The position numbers and the translations under genes were made by a program. Below, in pieces: positions 11,501-20,723 of a stretch of DNA of 64,000 bases. Position 1 is the stretch's first letter; each line of letters starts with the position of its first letter. The stretch is from NCBI GenBank assembly GCA_029817715.1, contig JARUPY010000117.1, positions 146,812-210,811 of the forward strand, given 5' to 3'. Below the pieces are notes generated by a model. That model made no database searches. It was not told where the DNA came from and saw nothing but the letters and a program-made list of their open reading frames with translations. Origin of the DNA: Melastoma dodecandrum (Eukaryota; Streptophyta; Magnoliopsida; Myrtales; Melastomataceae).

Positions 11501-11701
11501 CTGAAGAATGACCTGACTCGGCAGCTTGCGTCGATCAATACTCAAGAAATCGAGGAGCTGGAGGCCAACGCTGAGAAGGATAGAGAAAAGGTCGTCGACC
11601 TTTATGCCCAGCGAAACAAGGTGAACGCGAAGCGACGAGCTCGTAAATCCCTTGTCCTCGATTTTAGAGAAGTTGGCGGGTTATGGAGTCTAGACTTGTA
11701 A
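8535..11701 (+). CDS. Antisense plant-mobile-domain (aminotransferase-like) protein of a Tat element, six exons
   Basis: Encoded opposite to gag-pol. Exons with GT/AG borders and matching phases: 8535-10041, 10110-10495, 10560-10637, 10713-10874, 10941-11039 and 11117-11701, giving about 938 residues. The first exon holds the plant mobile domain: a region resembling WLEMWEEHF, then LPFWNSSVNCFYFPEGPMSI-type signature (FxFPxGxMxxTLxDV), then FLSTWLSKFVYCFPG and APFILGLLYHDLDRATTQI. The middle exons are rich in Lys, Ala, Ser and Pro with basic clusters (KRKATEKGD, SQRRRLVK) that could act in nuclear import. The last exon is a coiled coil (QEIEELEANAEKDREKVVDL). Antisense ORFs of this class are known from Tat-lineage elements, but their function is not established. 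The ATG at 8535 is preferred over the in-frame 8352 because the latter lies upstream of the TATA box. Its 3' end is 133 bp from the 3' end of pol. Confidence 0.82.
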
Positions 11702-11834
11702 CCAAAGAACAACGCAACTCGATTATTTTTTGCTTTACTGAACAAATCAAGTGTCTTATGTCTCGAATGAATTCCTGCCCACTACGCTAAATTCATTCTT
11801 CCAAACAGCGTTACTGAAGCCTAGCGCGATTTTC

Positions 11835-14800
11835 TTAGGAATTAAGCGCTTCCCAAATTAATGGAGTCCTTTGTCTTAGGATTTTATGATGAGCTTCCCA
11901 GATAGTCGCGCAGTAGGATTTAAGATATTTACCATTGACCTTCAATGGATGCCTATCTCCTTCTCTGGTCATAAGTCGATACGTATTAGATGAGTATGTC
12001 TCGCACACTTCATATGGACGTTCCCAATTAGGAGACCACTTACCCAAGACTTGGTCTTTTGATTTAAGGGGTAGGATCATCTTCCATACCAAGTCGCCCA
12101 CTTTGAAGCGCTTATGGACAACCTTTTTATTATAGTATCTAGCAATTCTTTGCTTATGTACCTCAAGTCGGTCTATTACGTCGAGTCGCTTTTTCTCCAA
12201 TTCTTCTAAAGCGAGGTACATTGCCTCGTCTTGCAAGTCAGGATGAGCTACCCTGAGCGACTTGTATCGAATCTCAATAGGTAGGACAGCATCTTGCCCA
12301 TATACCAGCGAAAAAGGGGCTTCTCCTGTGCTGTCTCTCTTGGTGACTCTTAGAGCCCACAAGGTGTCCTGTAATAGTTCGTGCCATTTTCTTGGATTTG
12401 CACCAACCATTTTCTGAATGTTATTCTTTGTGAGCTTATTAGTAGCTTCAGCTTGTCCATTCGACTGGGGGTAATAAGGTGTCGAATTAGTGATTGAAAA
12501 GCTAAATTCAGCAGCGAATTCACGCACCTTCTCATTATTGAAAACGGTGCCATTATCTACCACGATATTCTGGGGAATCCCAAATCTATAAATGATGGAG
12601 GATCTGAGAAAATCGATCACCTCTTTGTGATCAATTTTCCGGTATACTTGAGCCTCGACCCACTTGGTAAAGTAGTCAGTAGCGACTAGAATGTAGGCAT
12701 CGCCTTTACTCGAGTGTGGGTGAATCTCCCCGATTATATCTAAAGCCCAAGTCCTAAACGGCCAAGATTTGATGACTGAGACTAAATCGGACGCTGGGGC
12801 CCTTGTCACCGGACCATGTTTTTGACACTCTTGGCACCCCCTAGCCATTTCTATGCAATTCTTTAGCATTGATGGCCAGTAAAAACCATGTCTTTGGATA
12901 GTCCAAGACATTTTGGTGCCAGATTGGTGAGACCCGCATAAACCCTGGTGAGTCTCCAACATAATTGGGGTCGCTTCGTCTAAATCGACGCATCTTAGTA
13001 GGACTCCTTCTTTGGTCTTTCTATAAAGTACCCCATCTATAAGAGTGTACGACAAAGCCTGAGTCTTGATTCTTTGGCTCGCCTTTTGTGTTGGGTCGGA
13101 GAGGAAGTCGGTGATTGGTCTCCTCCAATCTTTATCGCTTGTCATTATATTCAGAGTGAACGCGTCGCCTTGGGGAGCTAAGTGGGAAGCTATTTCTGGG
13201 ATACAATCGCTTCCCCTTTTGGCCTTGTATCCTGAAGCCTTTTGGGCTAGGTCGTTAGCGATTGTGTTTTCCTCCCGGCCTACAAAAAGGAAAGTAATTA
13301 CTTCGAACCGCTCGACTAGCCTTCGAGCGACTTGATGATAGGGTGCGAGTTTCTCTTGACATAGAGAATCGCCGTTCATCTGGTTAATGACCAGTTGAGA
13401 GTCTCCCATTACTCTGGCTTTCCTGGCTCCCAAGGCTAATAACTCCTTCAAGAGCGTGATCAACGCTTCGTACTCAGTCGCATTGTTTGTATGAGTTGCC
13501 GACAGACGATATGCTAGGCGAACGTCCTTTCCTAGTGGCGAAAGTACGTGGAGGCCTATGCCTACGCCGGATTTCGCCGAAGATCCATCAAACCAAGCTT
13601 GCCAGACATCCTCAAGGAATTCCTCTTGATCGATTGATGTAGATGGATCGTGGTTCACTAAGAAATCGGCTAAGGCCTGCCCTTTCACCGACTGTTGAGG
13701 TTTGAAACGCAGATCGTATGCGGATAGGACCAAGCTCCATTTACTAATTCTTCCGGTCAATAGGGGACTTTCGAAAAAGTATTTTATGACTGGGGACTTG
13801 GCAATAACATGAACCTCTTGGGATCCGATATAATGTCTCAGCTTCTTAACAGCATAAAAAACTGACAGGCATAACTTCTCCTTAATTGTATAGCGCTTTT
13901 CTGTAGCAGTTAGTTGTCTTGACAGATAGTAGACTGCTCTCTCAGTTTTGTCCTCTGTCTCTTGGGCTAACATGGCACCGATGACTGATTCAGTCGCTGC
14001 CACGTAAAGCAGATAAGGCTTTCCTATCCGAGGAGGGGCAAGCACAGGCGGTTTCATTAAGTACTCCTTTAAGCCTTCAAATGCTTTTTGGTGTTTGTCG
14101 CTCCACACGAAATTTCCCTTTGCCTTTAGTAAGGTCGAGAAAACTTCTGTCCGTCCAGCGACGTTACCAATAAATCGCCTTAGATAATTGACCCTTCCTA
14201 AGAAAGCCTGTAACTGCTTCTTATTACTCGGAGGGTTCAATCTTTGAATGGCGTTCACTTTGTTCTGGTCGACTTCTATACCACGTTGATGAACTAGGAA
14301 CCCTAGGAAATGTCCTGCTCTGACTCCGAAGGCACATTTGAGAGGGTTTAGTTTGAGCTGATGCTTTCTCATTTGAATGAAAGCATTTCTAAGGTCATTA
14401 ACATGTGACTTCTCATCTCGCGACTTGACTACTATATCGTCTATGTATACTTCGACCGTTTTGCTAATTAAGGCATCAAATATAGCGTTCATGGCCCGTT
14501 GGTAGGTTGCCCCAGCGTTTTTGAGTCCGAATGGCATGACTACCCATTCGAAAATGCCTAAGGGACATCTGAACGCAGTTTTATGGATATCCTCTTCGGC
14601 TAGGAAGATTTGGTTATATCCTGAGAAACCATCCATGAAGGACATAATTTGGTGCCCTGCAGTCTTGTCGACTAAATCATCTGCGATGGGCATAGGGTAC
14701 TCATCTTTTGGAGTGGCACGATTCAAGTCTCTAAAGTCGATGCAAACCCTAATCTTACCATTCTTTTTAATGACAGGAACTATACTGGATATCCATTCGG

Positions 14801-15404
14801 TGTACCTCGATGTCCTTATATATCTGGCTTTAAAGAGCTTTTTGACTTCCTCAAATACTGCTTGAGTGACTTCATGAGTCATTCTCCTCGGCGCCTGTTG
14901 GACTGGTTTAAATCCTGTTTTGATTGGTAACTTGTGTTCCACAAGTCGGCGATCTAGGCCAGGCATCTCAGTGTAATCCCAAGCGAAACAATCTTTAAAC
15001 TCTTCTAGAGTAGCTTTGATAGAATGGAAAAGTTCTTTATTCATCGAGGAACTGATAAAAATAATTCGAGGGCTCGATGCCTCGCCTAAATTAACGCCTA
15101 CGAGTGAGTCACATGGCATCATCAGTGACTCACGACTCTGGACACCACCTAAATTGGTGTCCACGTTATTACATGGCCTAATTTCGAAATCGACGTTGCC
15201 TATCTGGCATCCTACTTTCCTAGTCGTCCTAACATGCTTCTGAAGTCGCTGTAGGATATCAGCGACTGCATGACCTTTCTCCTCACTGTCCATACATCCC
15301 TTCATGTAGGAGTCTATCGGGCTCCAACTCCGTCGCAGTGCTCTCTTGGCTCTTAGGCGCTTCTCCCTGGTCGTCGCTTGGGCTGTTGTTCGTTTCGCCT
15401 CCAT
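11835..15404 (-). CDS. Pol polyprotein: reverse transcriptase, two RNase H domains, integrase
   Basis: Copies the element RNA into DNA and inserts it. 1189 residues. Reverse transcriptase spans about 150-440, with the FMDGFSGYNQ motif at 256 and the catalytic YIDD at 320-323. The usual Ty3 RNase H follows (about 445-570, YVAATESVIGAML). A second RNase H of archaeal type comes next (about 610-735, AWFDGSSAKSGVG, TEYEAL, GDSQLV). Integrase follows from about 815, with an HHCC finger (HQGLCGSH...CQEC) and the catalytic triad in ALDIIG, VVDNGT and NGQAEATNK. No chromodomain is seen. The frame overlaps gag-pro by 122 bp and is shifted by one base in the plus direction relative to it, so expression needs frameshifting, splicing or re-initiation. 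No inactivating change is visible. Confidence 0.95.
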   Translation of the reverse strand: MEAKRTTAQATTREKRLRAKRALRRSWSPIDSYMKGCMDSEEKGHAVADILQRLQKHVRTTRKVGCQIGNVDFEIRPCNNVDTNLGGVQSRESLMMPCDSLVGVNLGEASSPRIIFISSSMNKELFHSIKATLEEFKDCFAWDYTEMPGLDRRLVEHKLPIKTGFKPVQQAPRRMTHEVTQAVFEEVKKLFKARYIRTSRYTEWISSIVPVIKKNGKIRVCIDFRDLNRATPKDEYPMPIADDLVDKTAGHQIMSFMDGFSGYNQIFLAEEDIHKTAFRCPLGIFEWVVMPFGLKNAGATYQRAMNAIFDALISKTVEVYIDDIVVKSRDEKSHVNDLRNAFIQMRKHQLKLNPLKCAFGVRAGHFLGFLVHQRGIEVDQNKVNAIQRLNPPSNKKQLQAFLGRVNYLRRFIGNVAGRTEVFSTLLKAKGNFVWSDKHQKAFEGLKEYLMKPPVLAPPRIGKPYLLYVAATESVIGAMLAQETEDKTERAVYYLSRQLTATEKRYTIKEKLCLSVFYAVKKLRHYIGSQEVHVIAKSPVIKYFFESPLLTGRISKWSLVLSAYDLRFKPQQSVKGQALADFLVNHDPSTSIDQEEFLEDVWQAWFDGSSAKSGVGIGLHVLSPLGKDVRLAYRLSATHTNNATEYEALITLLKELLALGARKARVMGDSQLVINQMNGDSLCQEKLAPYHQVARRLVERFEVITFLFVGREENTIANDLAQKASGYKAKRGSDCIPEIASHLAPQGDAFTLNIMTSDKDWRRPITDFLSDPTQKASQRIKTQALSYTLIDGVLYRKTKEGVLLRCVDLDEATPIMLETHQGLCGSHQSGTKMSWTIQRHGFYWPSMLKNCIEMARGCQECQKHGPVTRAPASDLVSVIKSWPFRTWALDIIGEIHPHSSKGDAYILVATDYFTKWVEAQVYRKIDHKEVIDFLRSSIIYRFGIPQNIVVDNGTVFNNEKVREFAAEFSFSITNSTPYYPQSNGQAEATNKLTKNNIQKMVGANPRKWHELLQDTLWALRVTKRDSTGEAPFSLVYGQDAVLPIEIRYKSLRVAHPDLQDEAMYLALEELEKKRLDVIDRLEVHKQRIARYYNKKVVHKRFKVGDLVWKMILPLKSKDQVLGKWSPNWERPYEVCETYSSNTYRLMTREGDRHPLKVNGKYLKSYCATIWEAHHKILRQRTPLIWEALNS

Positions 15405-18400
15405 CTTTAGTCGTGACTACCTTCTGCAGGACCTCGTCTATGTCTTTGTCTGTGAAGTCGGGCCCCCACCCTGTTGGCACAATCGGTCCTTCGTCAGGCT
15501 TGGGGTGAGAGGTGCCATAGCTCACGATGAAGTCGAACTTCCCTGAAGGTTCACCTAAGGGTCCGACTGTGGGGTCTCCCAGCTTGTAGCGCTGGTCCAG
15601 AGTAAGGTCCTTGACTGTCTTACACGTCTCTGCATGCAAAATACCCTTGTCACAACAGGAGTATTCATCAGCCTTAACGATTTCTATTTCGGAGTCAAGC
15701 CATAGGATTAACTCCCTATGCAAAGTAGATGGAATCGCGGCGGCCTTATGAAGCCAATCGCGTCCTAAAAGCGCATTAAATGAAGGGGCTATATCGATTA
15801 CAAAGAAAGCAGTTTCCTGCTCGTGTCTCCCGACGCCTAGGCGCACGGAGCATATACCCAGGCACTCGGATTTTCTCCCATTGAAGCCAGCTACAGCTAC
15901 GTCGGTTCGCACCAACTCGCTAGGCTTGTACCCAAGTAATCTAAACTTGGCGAGGGGAAGAACATTGACAGTGGCGCCATTGTCTATTAAGACTCGACCC
16001 ACTAAAACACCATCAAAGGTGGCTGAGATATACAGCGAATGCATATGCTGTTTCATACGATCTGATGGTTTCCTCAACCAGTGCAGAGGGAAGCCAGAAG
16101 GAAATGTAGTGACTCTAGAGTCGAGAGTTTTACCTTCCGGTGCCTCCGGCTTGTTGTTGCAGGCGAACTCCGCAGGGAGGGTAAGAACGTTACAGCCCAC
16201 GAGGGGCCGTTGCTCTGCATCGAAGTCGCAGGGCTTATCTCCTCGTAGAGGAGTGTAGTCGAAACTCGAGCCTGGGTCTTCCGAGTAATCAGTAGACTCG
16301 ACCCGCTCGGGCTCTGTGACTTGTTTCCCTGTGGCGTGGTTCCCGCCAAAGGATGGCATCACAGGGGTCATTCTTGGCTTTTTCTGGGCGTGACTTAGAC
16401 GCCTTTCTTTTCTCTTTTGAGCCCTCACGGGAAGCGTAATCTTTCTTTCCGCCTTCTGCCATTGAGACGAAGGGTTAAGCGCTTTGACAAATCTTGGTTT
16501 CTTAGAACCAAAGGGAAGTCGACTCACCTCCACAAACCTTCCGTCGGCTGGGTCATATCCTACCTGCACAGGGTTATCTGCTGGCCTATTCGAGGGCTTG
16601 TTAAGGTTCGAGTTACCTGAGCCCTCAGGACGAGCTGCCTTCACAAGCATCTCCCCTTTTGCGGATAAGTCGACGAGCCGCAAGAAGTAGCTAACGCAGC
16701 ATGCTGTGCAGAGCTGGGTAATGAGTATGCGGTTGTGAGCGATCAGCTTGCACTTTTGGCACAGCAGCTTTTCGTCTAGGAATTGGGCGATGGGTGGCCC
16801 CCTCCGTAGTTCCTGAGGATCGACTGTCTGCGACGCATAACGGGGTCTGCGATTCATGGCCTGCTGAGGTTGGTCCTCTCCCTTGTGTTCCGCTACCGGC
16901 TTGATCTCCTTGACAGGGGTAGTTCTAGTGTACCCCTGTTTGATGACCCTTTGACCAGACGAGTCTATGAACTCCAGTCGCCGTGCCGGGCGTTCTGTTC
17001 CCCGGGCGACTGCCTCTCCATTGCCCTTGTGACCCTGGGGGCCTCCTCTTCCACCTCGCGAGGCTAATCGGCGATCTGCGCTAGGAGGGCTTTTGAAGGC
17101 GTGAGAAGATCCTTGGGGAGTATTGAGTGACATTGCTGCTTCTTCGAACGGGGTCAAGTCGTACCACTCCTCCGTTTTGCTGTCCAGTAGATACTTCTTG
17201 AACGTGTGGCACCGATCCGTAGTGTGAGTGTCGTTCAAGTGCCAGTGGCATAGCCACTTCTCCCTTCCTTTGGGCAGAATGAAGACCCCACGCTCAGCTA
17301 GTCGCTTCATGAGGGCATTGGCCACCAAAGTCTCGCCGGTTGCTTGTACGTCCTGCGAGGGTACAACAGAGTCGTTAATAACTTCTAAGAGATTAACCTC
17401 AGCGTCAAATATGTCAAACGTATGAATAGCGACTTCATCCCCGAATGGATTATTATCCACCACGGCGACTTCGTCAACTTCAGGAAAACGGAGCTCTTTA
17501 GACTCTATTAAATCCTGTATGATATTTCTAAAGGACAAACAGTCCTTGGTAGCATGGGTGAAAGACCCATGCCACTTGCAGTAATTCCTATTCTTTTCCC
17601 TCTCTGTCTGGGGAACTCGATGGCCGGGCTTAAGCCTAATCCTTTTCCTTTGATGAAGCCAGTCGAATATAGCGTCGACTTTATCTGTGTCGAAAGAATA
17701 TTTTCTTTCTTCGGCATTCTTTTGGGATGCCTTAGCTTTGGAATTTTTCTTAGCCAGGGGGTCGCATATAGTCGACTCCCCCTTGACAAATTCCGCCACG
17801 TCGACTTCATAAGTGTCGACTTGGTAGGCTCGAGTCAGCTGGGCTTCCTCTGTAAGAAGCTGATAATACTCTGCGGCCCTCCTTGCTAAGTCATACAGGT
17901 CAGCAAAGCGCTCGCCCTGCAGCTTTTTCCGGAACGGAATAGTCAACGCATTTAATGCGAGAAGTAATTGATCCTTTTCCGGTATGGGGGGGCTACACCG
18001 TAGTAGGGCCTTCCTGAGTTTCATTAGAAACTGCCCTGGGTGTTCTCCGTTAGCCTGCTTAAGGCGCATTACCTCAAACATCGACATGGGGGCGTCCAGT
18101 CGAGCAAAGGTCTTAACGAACATAGATTGCATCTGAGTCCACGAGGCTATTGACCCTGGCGGCAAACTCGCATACCACGTAAAGGCATCCCCTGTTAACG
18201 AGTTAGGGAAGAGCTTCAGTTTCCAAAAGTCGTTCCCAGCCGCCTCACCAAGTTGGTGAGTGAAGCGAGCGACATGCTCGAGTGGGGTCATTTCATCTTC
18301 ACCCGAAAAACGTGTAAAGTCGGGCACCTTATAACCTCGAGGTAAAGGGAAATCCCTATCGACATACGTAGGATAGGGAGACCTGTATAAACAGGCGTCG

Positions 18401-19248
18401 TCTCGCCGAGCTATTCCGGGGACGACTTGCTCTATAACCTGAGTTATGGCCTCCCTCAGGTCTGGGGGTACACCGCCTACTTGGGCCTGCGCTGTAGGTC
18501 GAGTCGACCTTATCGGGCTGTACGGAGATCTTTCCCCCACTGTCTGACTCGCTGGATTCCTCGTGTAGGAAGAAGGCTCTTCCCGAAAGTTTCCACCTCG
18601 GGATCCAAGCCCATAGGGGTCTCCAGTTGCGTCGATTACAGGTTCTTTTCCAGGGCGATGAGATGGAATAAAATTCTCCCCTAGATCCGTTTCCTCTTGA
18701 AAGTCCTCTGCCTCATTCCAATACGTATTCGTTGGTTGATTACGTGAAGAAGAGGGTCGACTAGGGGGAACCAAATTCCCAGGTTCGAATAGAGTATTTG
18801 TCCTTATGTCGGATCGCTCAAAAGTCACGTTACGTGACCCTTGAGTAGTCCGACGAGCGTCTGCCATGAACGTAGACTCCCTAAATGGGGCCTCTCTCAT
18901 ACGAGGTCTTACTCTTTCCTCGTCTCTCGGGCCAGAAAGACGCCCTATTAGAGTTTGGACATCCATTAGGATGCCCTTCATATCGGTCAAATCCTGACGC
19001 ACACTCCCCAATTCCTTGTGGAACTCCAGTCTCGAAATAAATTCAGACGGGGCATGTGAATCAAAAGCGGACTGGTTCGTAGCTGCTTGGCCTCCTAGGG
19101 CTGGCGCTTGGGCATGTGAATCAAAAGCGGACTGGTTCGTAGCTGCCTGGCCTCCTAGGGCTGGCGCTTCCAAGTTCATTCCCGGAGGAAGCTCCTGGTT
19201 TTCCCCATCTAAGGGATTCTGAGTAGTACTTCGAGTATTTCTCGGCAT
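15283..19248 (-). CDS. Gag-protease polyprotein
   Basis: Forms the virus-like particle and processes the polyprotein; 1321 residues. The capsid-like gag core is at about 310-440 (VPDFTRFSGEDEMTPLEHVA, GDAFTWYASLPPGSI). Cys/His motifs YCKWHGSFTHATKDC (near 560) and CHWHLNDTHTTDRC (near 665) take the place of a classical CCHC knuckle. The retropepsin is near 1125 with IDNGATVNVLP, then NALLGRDWLH; the active-site triplet reads Asp-Asn-Gly rather than Asp-Thr/Ser-Gly, which I recall as common in Tat elements. The N-terminus carries a 20-residue tandem duplication (unit QAPALGGQAATNQSAFDSHA) coded by a 60-bp repeat at 19051-19170. The ATG at 19248 is the first in frame after the primer-binding site. 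Confidence 0.93.
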   Translation of the reverse strand: MPRNTRSTTQNPLDGENQELPPGMNLEAPALGGQAATNQSAFDSHAQAPALGGQAATNQSAFDSHAPSEFISRLEFHKELGSVRQDLTDMKGILMDVQTLIGRLSGPRDEERVRPRMREAPFRESTFMADARRTTQGSRNVTFERSDIRTNTLFEPGNLVPPSRPSSSRNQPTNTYWNEAEDFQEETDLGENFIPSHRPGKEPVIDATGDPYGLGSRGGNFREEPSSYTRNPASQTVGERSPYSPIRSTRPTAQAQVGGVPPDLREAITQVIEQVVPGIARRDDACLYRSPYPTYVDRDFPLPRGYKVPDFTRFSGEDEMTPLEHVARFTHQLGEAAGNDFWKLKLFPNSLTGDAFTWYASLPPGSIASWTQMQSMFVKTFARLDAPMSMFEVMRLKQANGEHPGQFLMKLRKALLRCSPPIPEKDQLLLALNALTIPFRKKLQGERFADLYDLARRAAEYYQLLTEEAQLTRAYQVDTYEVDVAEFVKGESTICDPLAKKNSKAKASQKNAEERKYSFDTDKVDAIFDWLHQRKRIRLKPGHRVPQTEREKNRNYCKWHGSFTHATKDCLSFRNIIQDLIESKELRFPEVDEVAVVDNNPFGDEVAIHTFDIFDAEVNLLEVINDSVVPSQDVQATGETLVANALMKRLAERGVFILPKGREKWLCHWHLNDTHTTDRCHTFKKYLLDSKTEEWYDLTPFEEAAMSLNTPQGSSHAFKSPPSADRRLASRGGRGGPQGHKGNGEAVARGTERPARRLEFIDSSGQRVIKQGYTRTTPVKEIKPVAEHKGEDQPQQAMNRRPRYASQTVDPQELRRGPPIAQFLDEKLLCQKCKLIAHNRILITQLCTACCVSYFLRLVDLSAKGEMLVKAARPEGSGNSNLNKPSNRPADNPVQVGYDPADGRFVEVSRLPFGSKKPRFVKALNPSSQWQKAERKITLPVRAQKRKERRLSHAQKKPRMTPVMPSFGGNHATGKQVTEPERVESTDYSEDPGSSFDYTPLRGDKPCDFDAEQRPLVGCNVLTLPAEFACNNKPEAPEGKTLDSRVTTFPSGFPLHWLRKPSDRMKQHMHSLYISATFDGVLVGRVLIDNGATVNVLPLAKFRLLGYKPSELVRTDVAVAGFNGRKSECLGICSVRLGVGRHEQETAFFVIDIAPSFNALLGRDWLHKAAAIPSTLHRELILWLDSEIEIVKADEYSCCDKGILHAETCKTVKDLTLDQRYKLGDPTVGPLGEPSGKFDFIVSYGTSHPKPDEGPIVPTGWGPDFTDKDIDEVLQKVVTTKDGGETNNSPSDDQGEAPKSQESTATELEPDRLLHEGMYGQ

Positions 19249-19253
19249 GTCCT

Positions 19254-19269
19254 CCCACTGTGGTCGCCA
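19254..19269 (-). other. Primer-binding site
   Basis: Six bases inside the 5' LTR edge the minus strand reads TGGCGACCACAGTGGG. It has the same TGGC...CAGTGGG frame as the site of the second element at 59685. The primer tRNA is not assigned. Confidence 0.65.
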
Positions 19270-19275
19270 AAAACG

Positions 19276-20258
19276 TGTTCACGCACGAAACGGATCACGT
19301 TGGAAATATTTGGCAATGGACTCACGGTAGTTATATTGTGGTCGCCAGTAAGAAGATGCACAATTTTATTGAAATCAAATACAAGTCTTACAATCTTAAT
19401 GAATAAAGGAAACAGGGCTTACAGCCATTAAAAAATGGAAAAAGAGCGCAAGTATTGATGACGATGTGGAAATCCGTGACGGTGAAGAACTTGTGACAAA
19501 GGCCTTAGAAGCTCGCTCCGTCGGTGGTGGTCGCTGGCGGGAGGCTGTGACGAAGGCCCTACGAGCTCACTCCGTCGGTGGTGTCGCTGGAGGGGGTTGA
19601 CGGCAAAGGCCCTACGAGCTCACTCTGCTGGCGGAGGGAGGTTGACCTACAAACCGGGTCGAGGTATCTAATTTCCTAAAGTTGACGAACAAACTTCAGT
19701 GTTTTGGCTGTGTGTGGTCGTACCCTTTGTCTTGAAATACTCCTTTGCTATTTATAGAGGATTTGTACGTGTTTAACACGTAACAGATAGATCGTATTGC
19801 AGATCGTGATCCCTAACATCGTGGGAGTGTTTGAACAACCTCCTTGATCTTTGGGATCACGTTCCTGGATAATAGGATCAGTTACGATCCTTAACAAATG
19901 TGATAAATTTATTCCAACCCTGTCGACTTGACTGTACAGACTACGACCGACTTGGTCGACTTATCCAGAATTCCGTCGACTTGGCCCTACTAGTAGGCCT
20001 AGCTACTGTTGAGTCATCTTGGTTGACTTTGATCACCATACTCCTTCATTGTGAGTCGACCTAGTCGACCCCGTTCATAAGTCGACCTAGTCGACTTCGT
20101 CATGAGTCGACCTAGTCGACTTTGTCATGAGTCGACCTAGTCGACTTCGTCATGAATCGGCCTAGACGACTGTATCTTGGGCCGACTCGGAGTATGACTT
20201 GAGGGATTACTGGGTTTCTGTTCTAAACCCAGGCCCAGAATTAATTGCCATGTCAACA
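19276..20258 (-). repeat. 5' LTR (983 bp)
   Basis: Counterpart of 7380-8337, with one additional 25-bp U3 unit. On the minus strand the U3 repeat array occupies about bases 85-210 of the LTR and the TATA box (19757-19748, CTATAAATAG) about base 502. Followed by the GCTGCC target duplication at 20259-20264. Confidence 0.95.
19748..19757 (-). promoter_or_regulatory. TATA box of the 5' LTR
   Basis: CTATAAATAG on the minus strand inside the 5' LTR, followed in the transcription direction by the presumptive R region. It should start the genomic RNA of the element. Confidence 0.65.
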
Positions 20259-20264
20259 GCTGCC
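20259..20264. repeat. Target-site duplication, right copy (GCTGCC)
   Basis: Matches 7374-7379. Removing the element with one copy restores a continuous empty site. Confidence 0.85.
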
Positions 20265-20534
20265 TGTGTGTTATAATTGGGAACTGCATTGTCTTACAAT
20301 GGGTCTCCTTGCAAAGTGCTGAGGTTTCCATGCTCAACTTTCTTATCGCTGCAGCGCTTACTTCTAGGACGCGGTTGTCGTGAATATGGGTGGCATGTTG
20401 TAATTATAAAGGATATATCACATTGTTGAATGATTTGGAGTTATTAATATGAACGATAAAGAAGTGTTCGAGGTTGGAAATGGTACATCTGAGAGTTTCG
20501 AAGGGACGCTAAAAGTGTAATGGTGTTTTTGTAC

Positions 20535-20723
20535 AGAATCAGAAAGGACGTGTCCTCCAAAACAGAAGGAAGCGTCCTTGAGTGCACCGTAAATTATAGA
20601 ACCGAGAGGGACAGGTCTTCCATAGTGAAGGACACGTTCGTGAGCATTATGTGAACGATGGAATCAAGAACGACGCGTCCTCCAATATGGAGGACGCGTC
20701 CTTCGTTGCGGAGTAACTTACAA
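20535..20723. repeat. Three 63-bp tandem repeats, each a potential hairpin
   Basis: Three diverged copies start near 20535, 20598 and 20661, each beginning AGAA(T)C. Each holds two arms that pair: GGACGTGTCC with AGCGTCCTT in copy 1, a weaker pair in copy 2, and a perfect 13-bp pair GACGCGTCCTCCA / TGGAGGACGCGTC (20672-20684 and 20688-20700, 3-nt loop) in copy 3. Confidence 0.75.

Larger units (their letters stand above)
7380..20258 (-). mobile_element. Complete Tat-lineage Ty3 LTR retrotransposon, 12.9 kb, on the minus strand
   Basis: Order along the minus strand: 5' LTR (20258-19276), primer-binding site, gag-pro (19248-15283), pol (15404-11835), an antisense spliced gene (8535-11701, plus strand), polypurine tract (8352-8341), 3' LTR (8337-7380). 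The LTRs have TG/CA ends and flanking GCTGCC duplications. Pol carries reverse transcriptase, RNase H, a second archaeal-like RNase H, and integrase without a chromodomain, which together with the antisense extra gene place it in the Tat group (Retand/Ogre-like). By eye the LTRs differ by a 25-bp repeat unit and only one or two substitutions, and no reading frame is broken, so the insertion is recent and may be mobile. Confidence 0.95.

Noticed and set aside
13066..15243. Plus-strand frames within pol
   Set aside because: Shadows of the pol reading frame; no family similarity and no start context.
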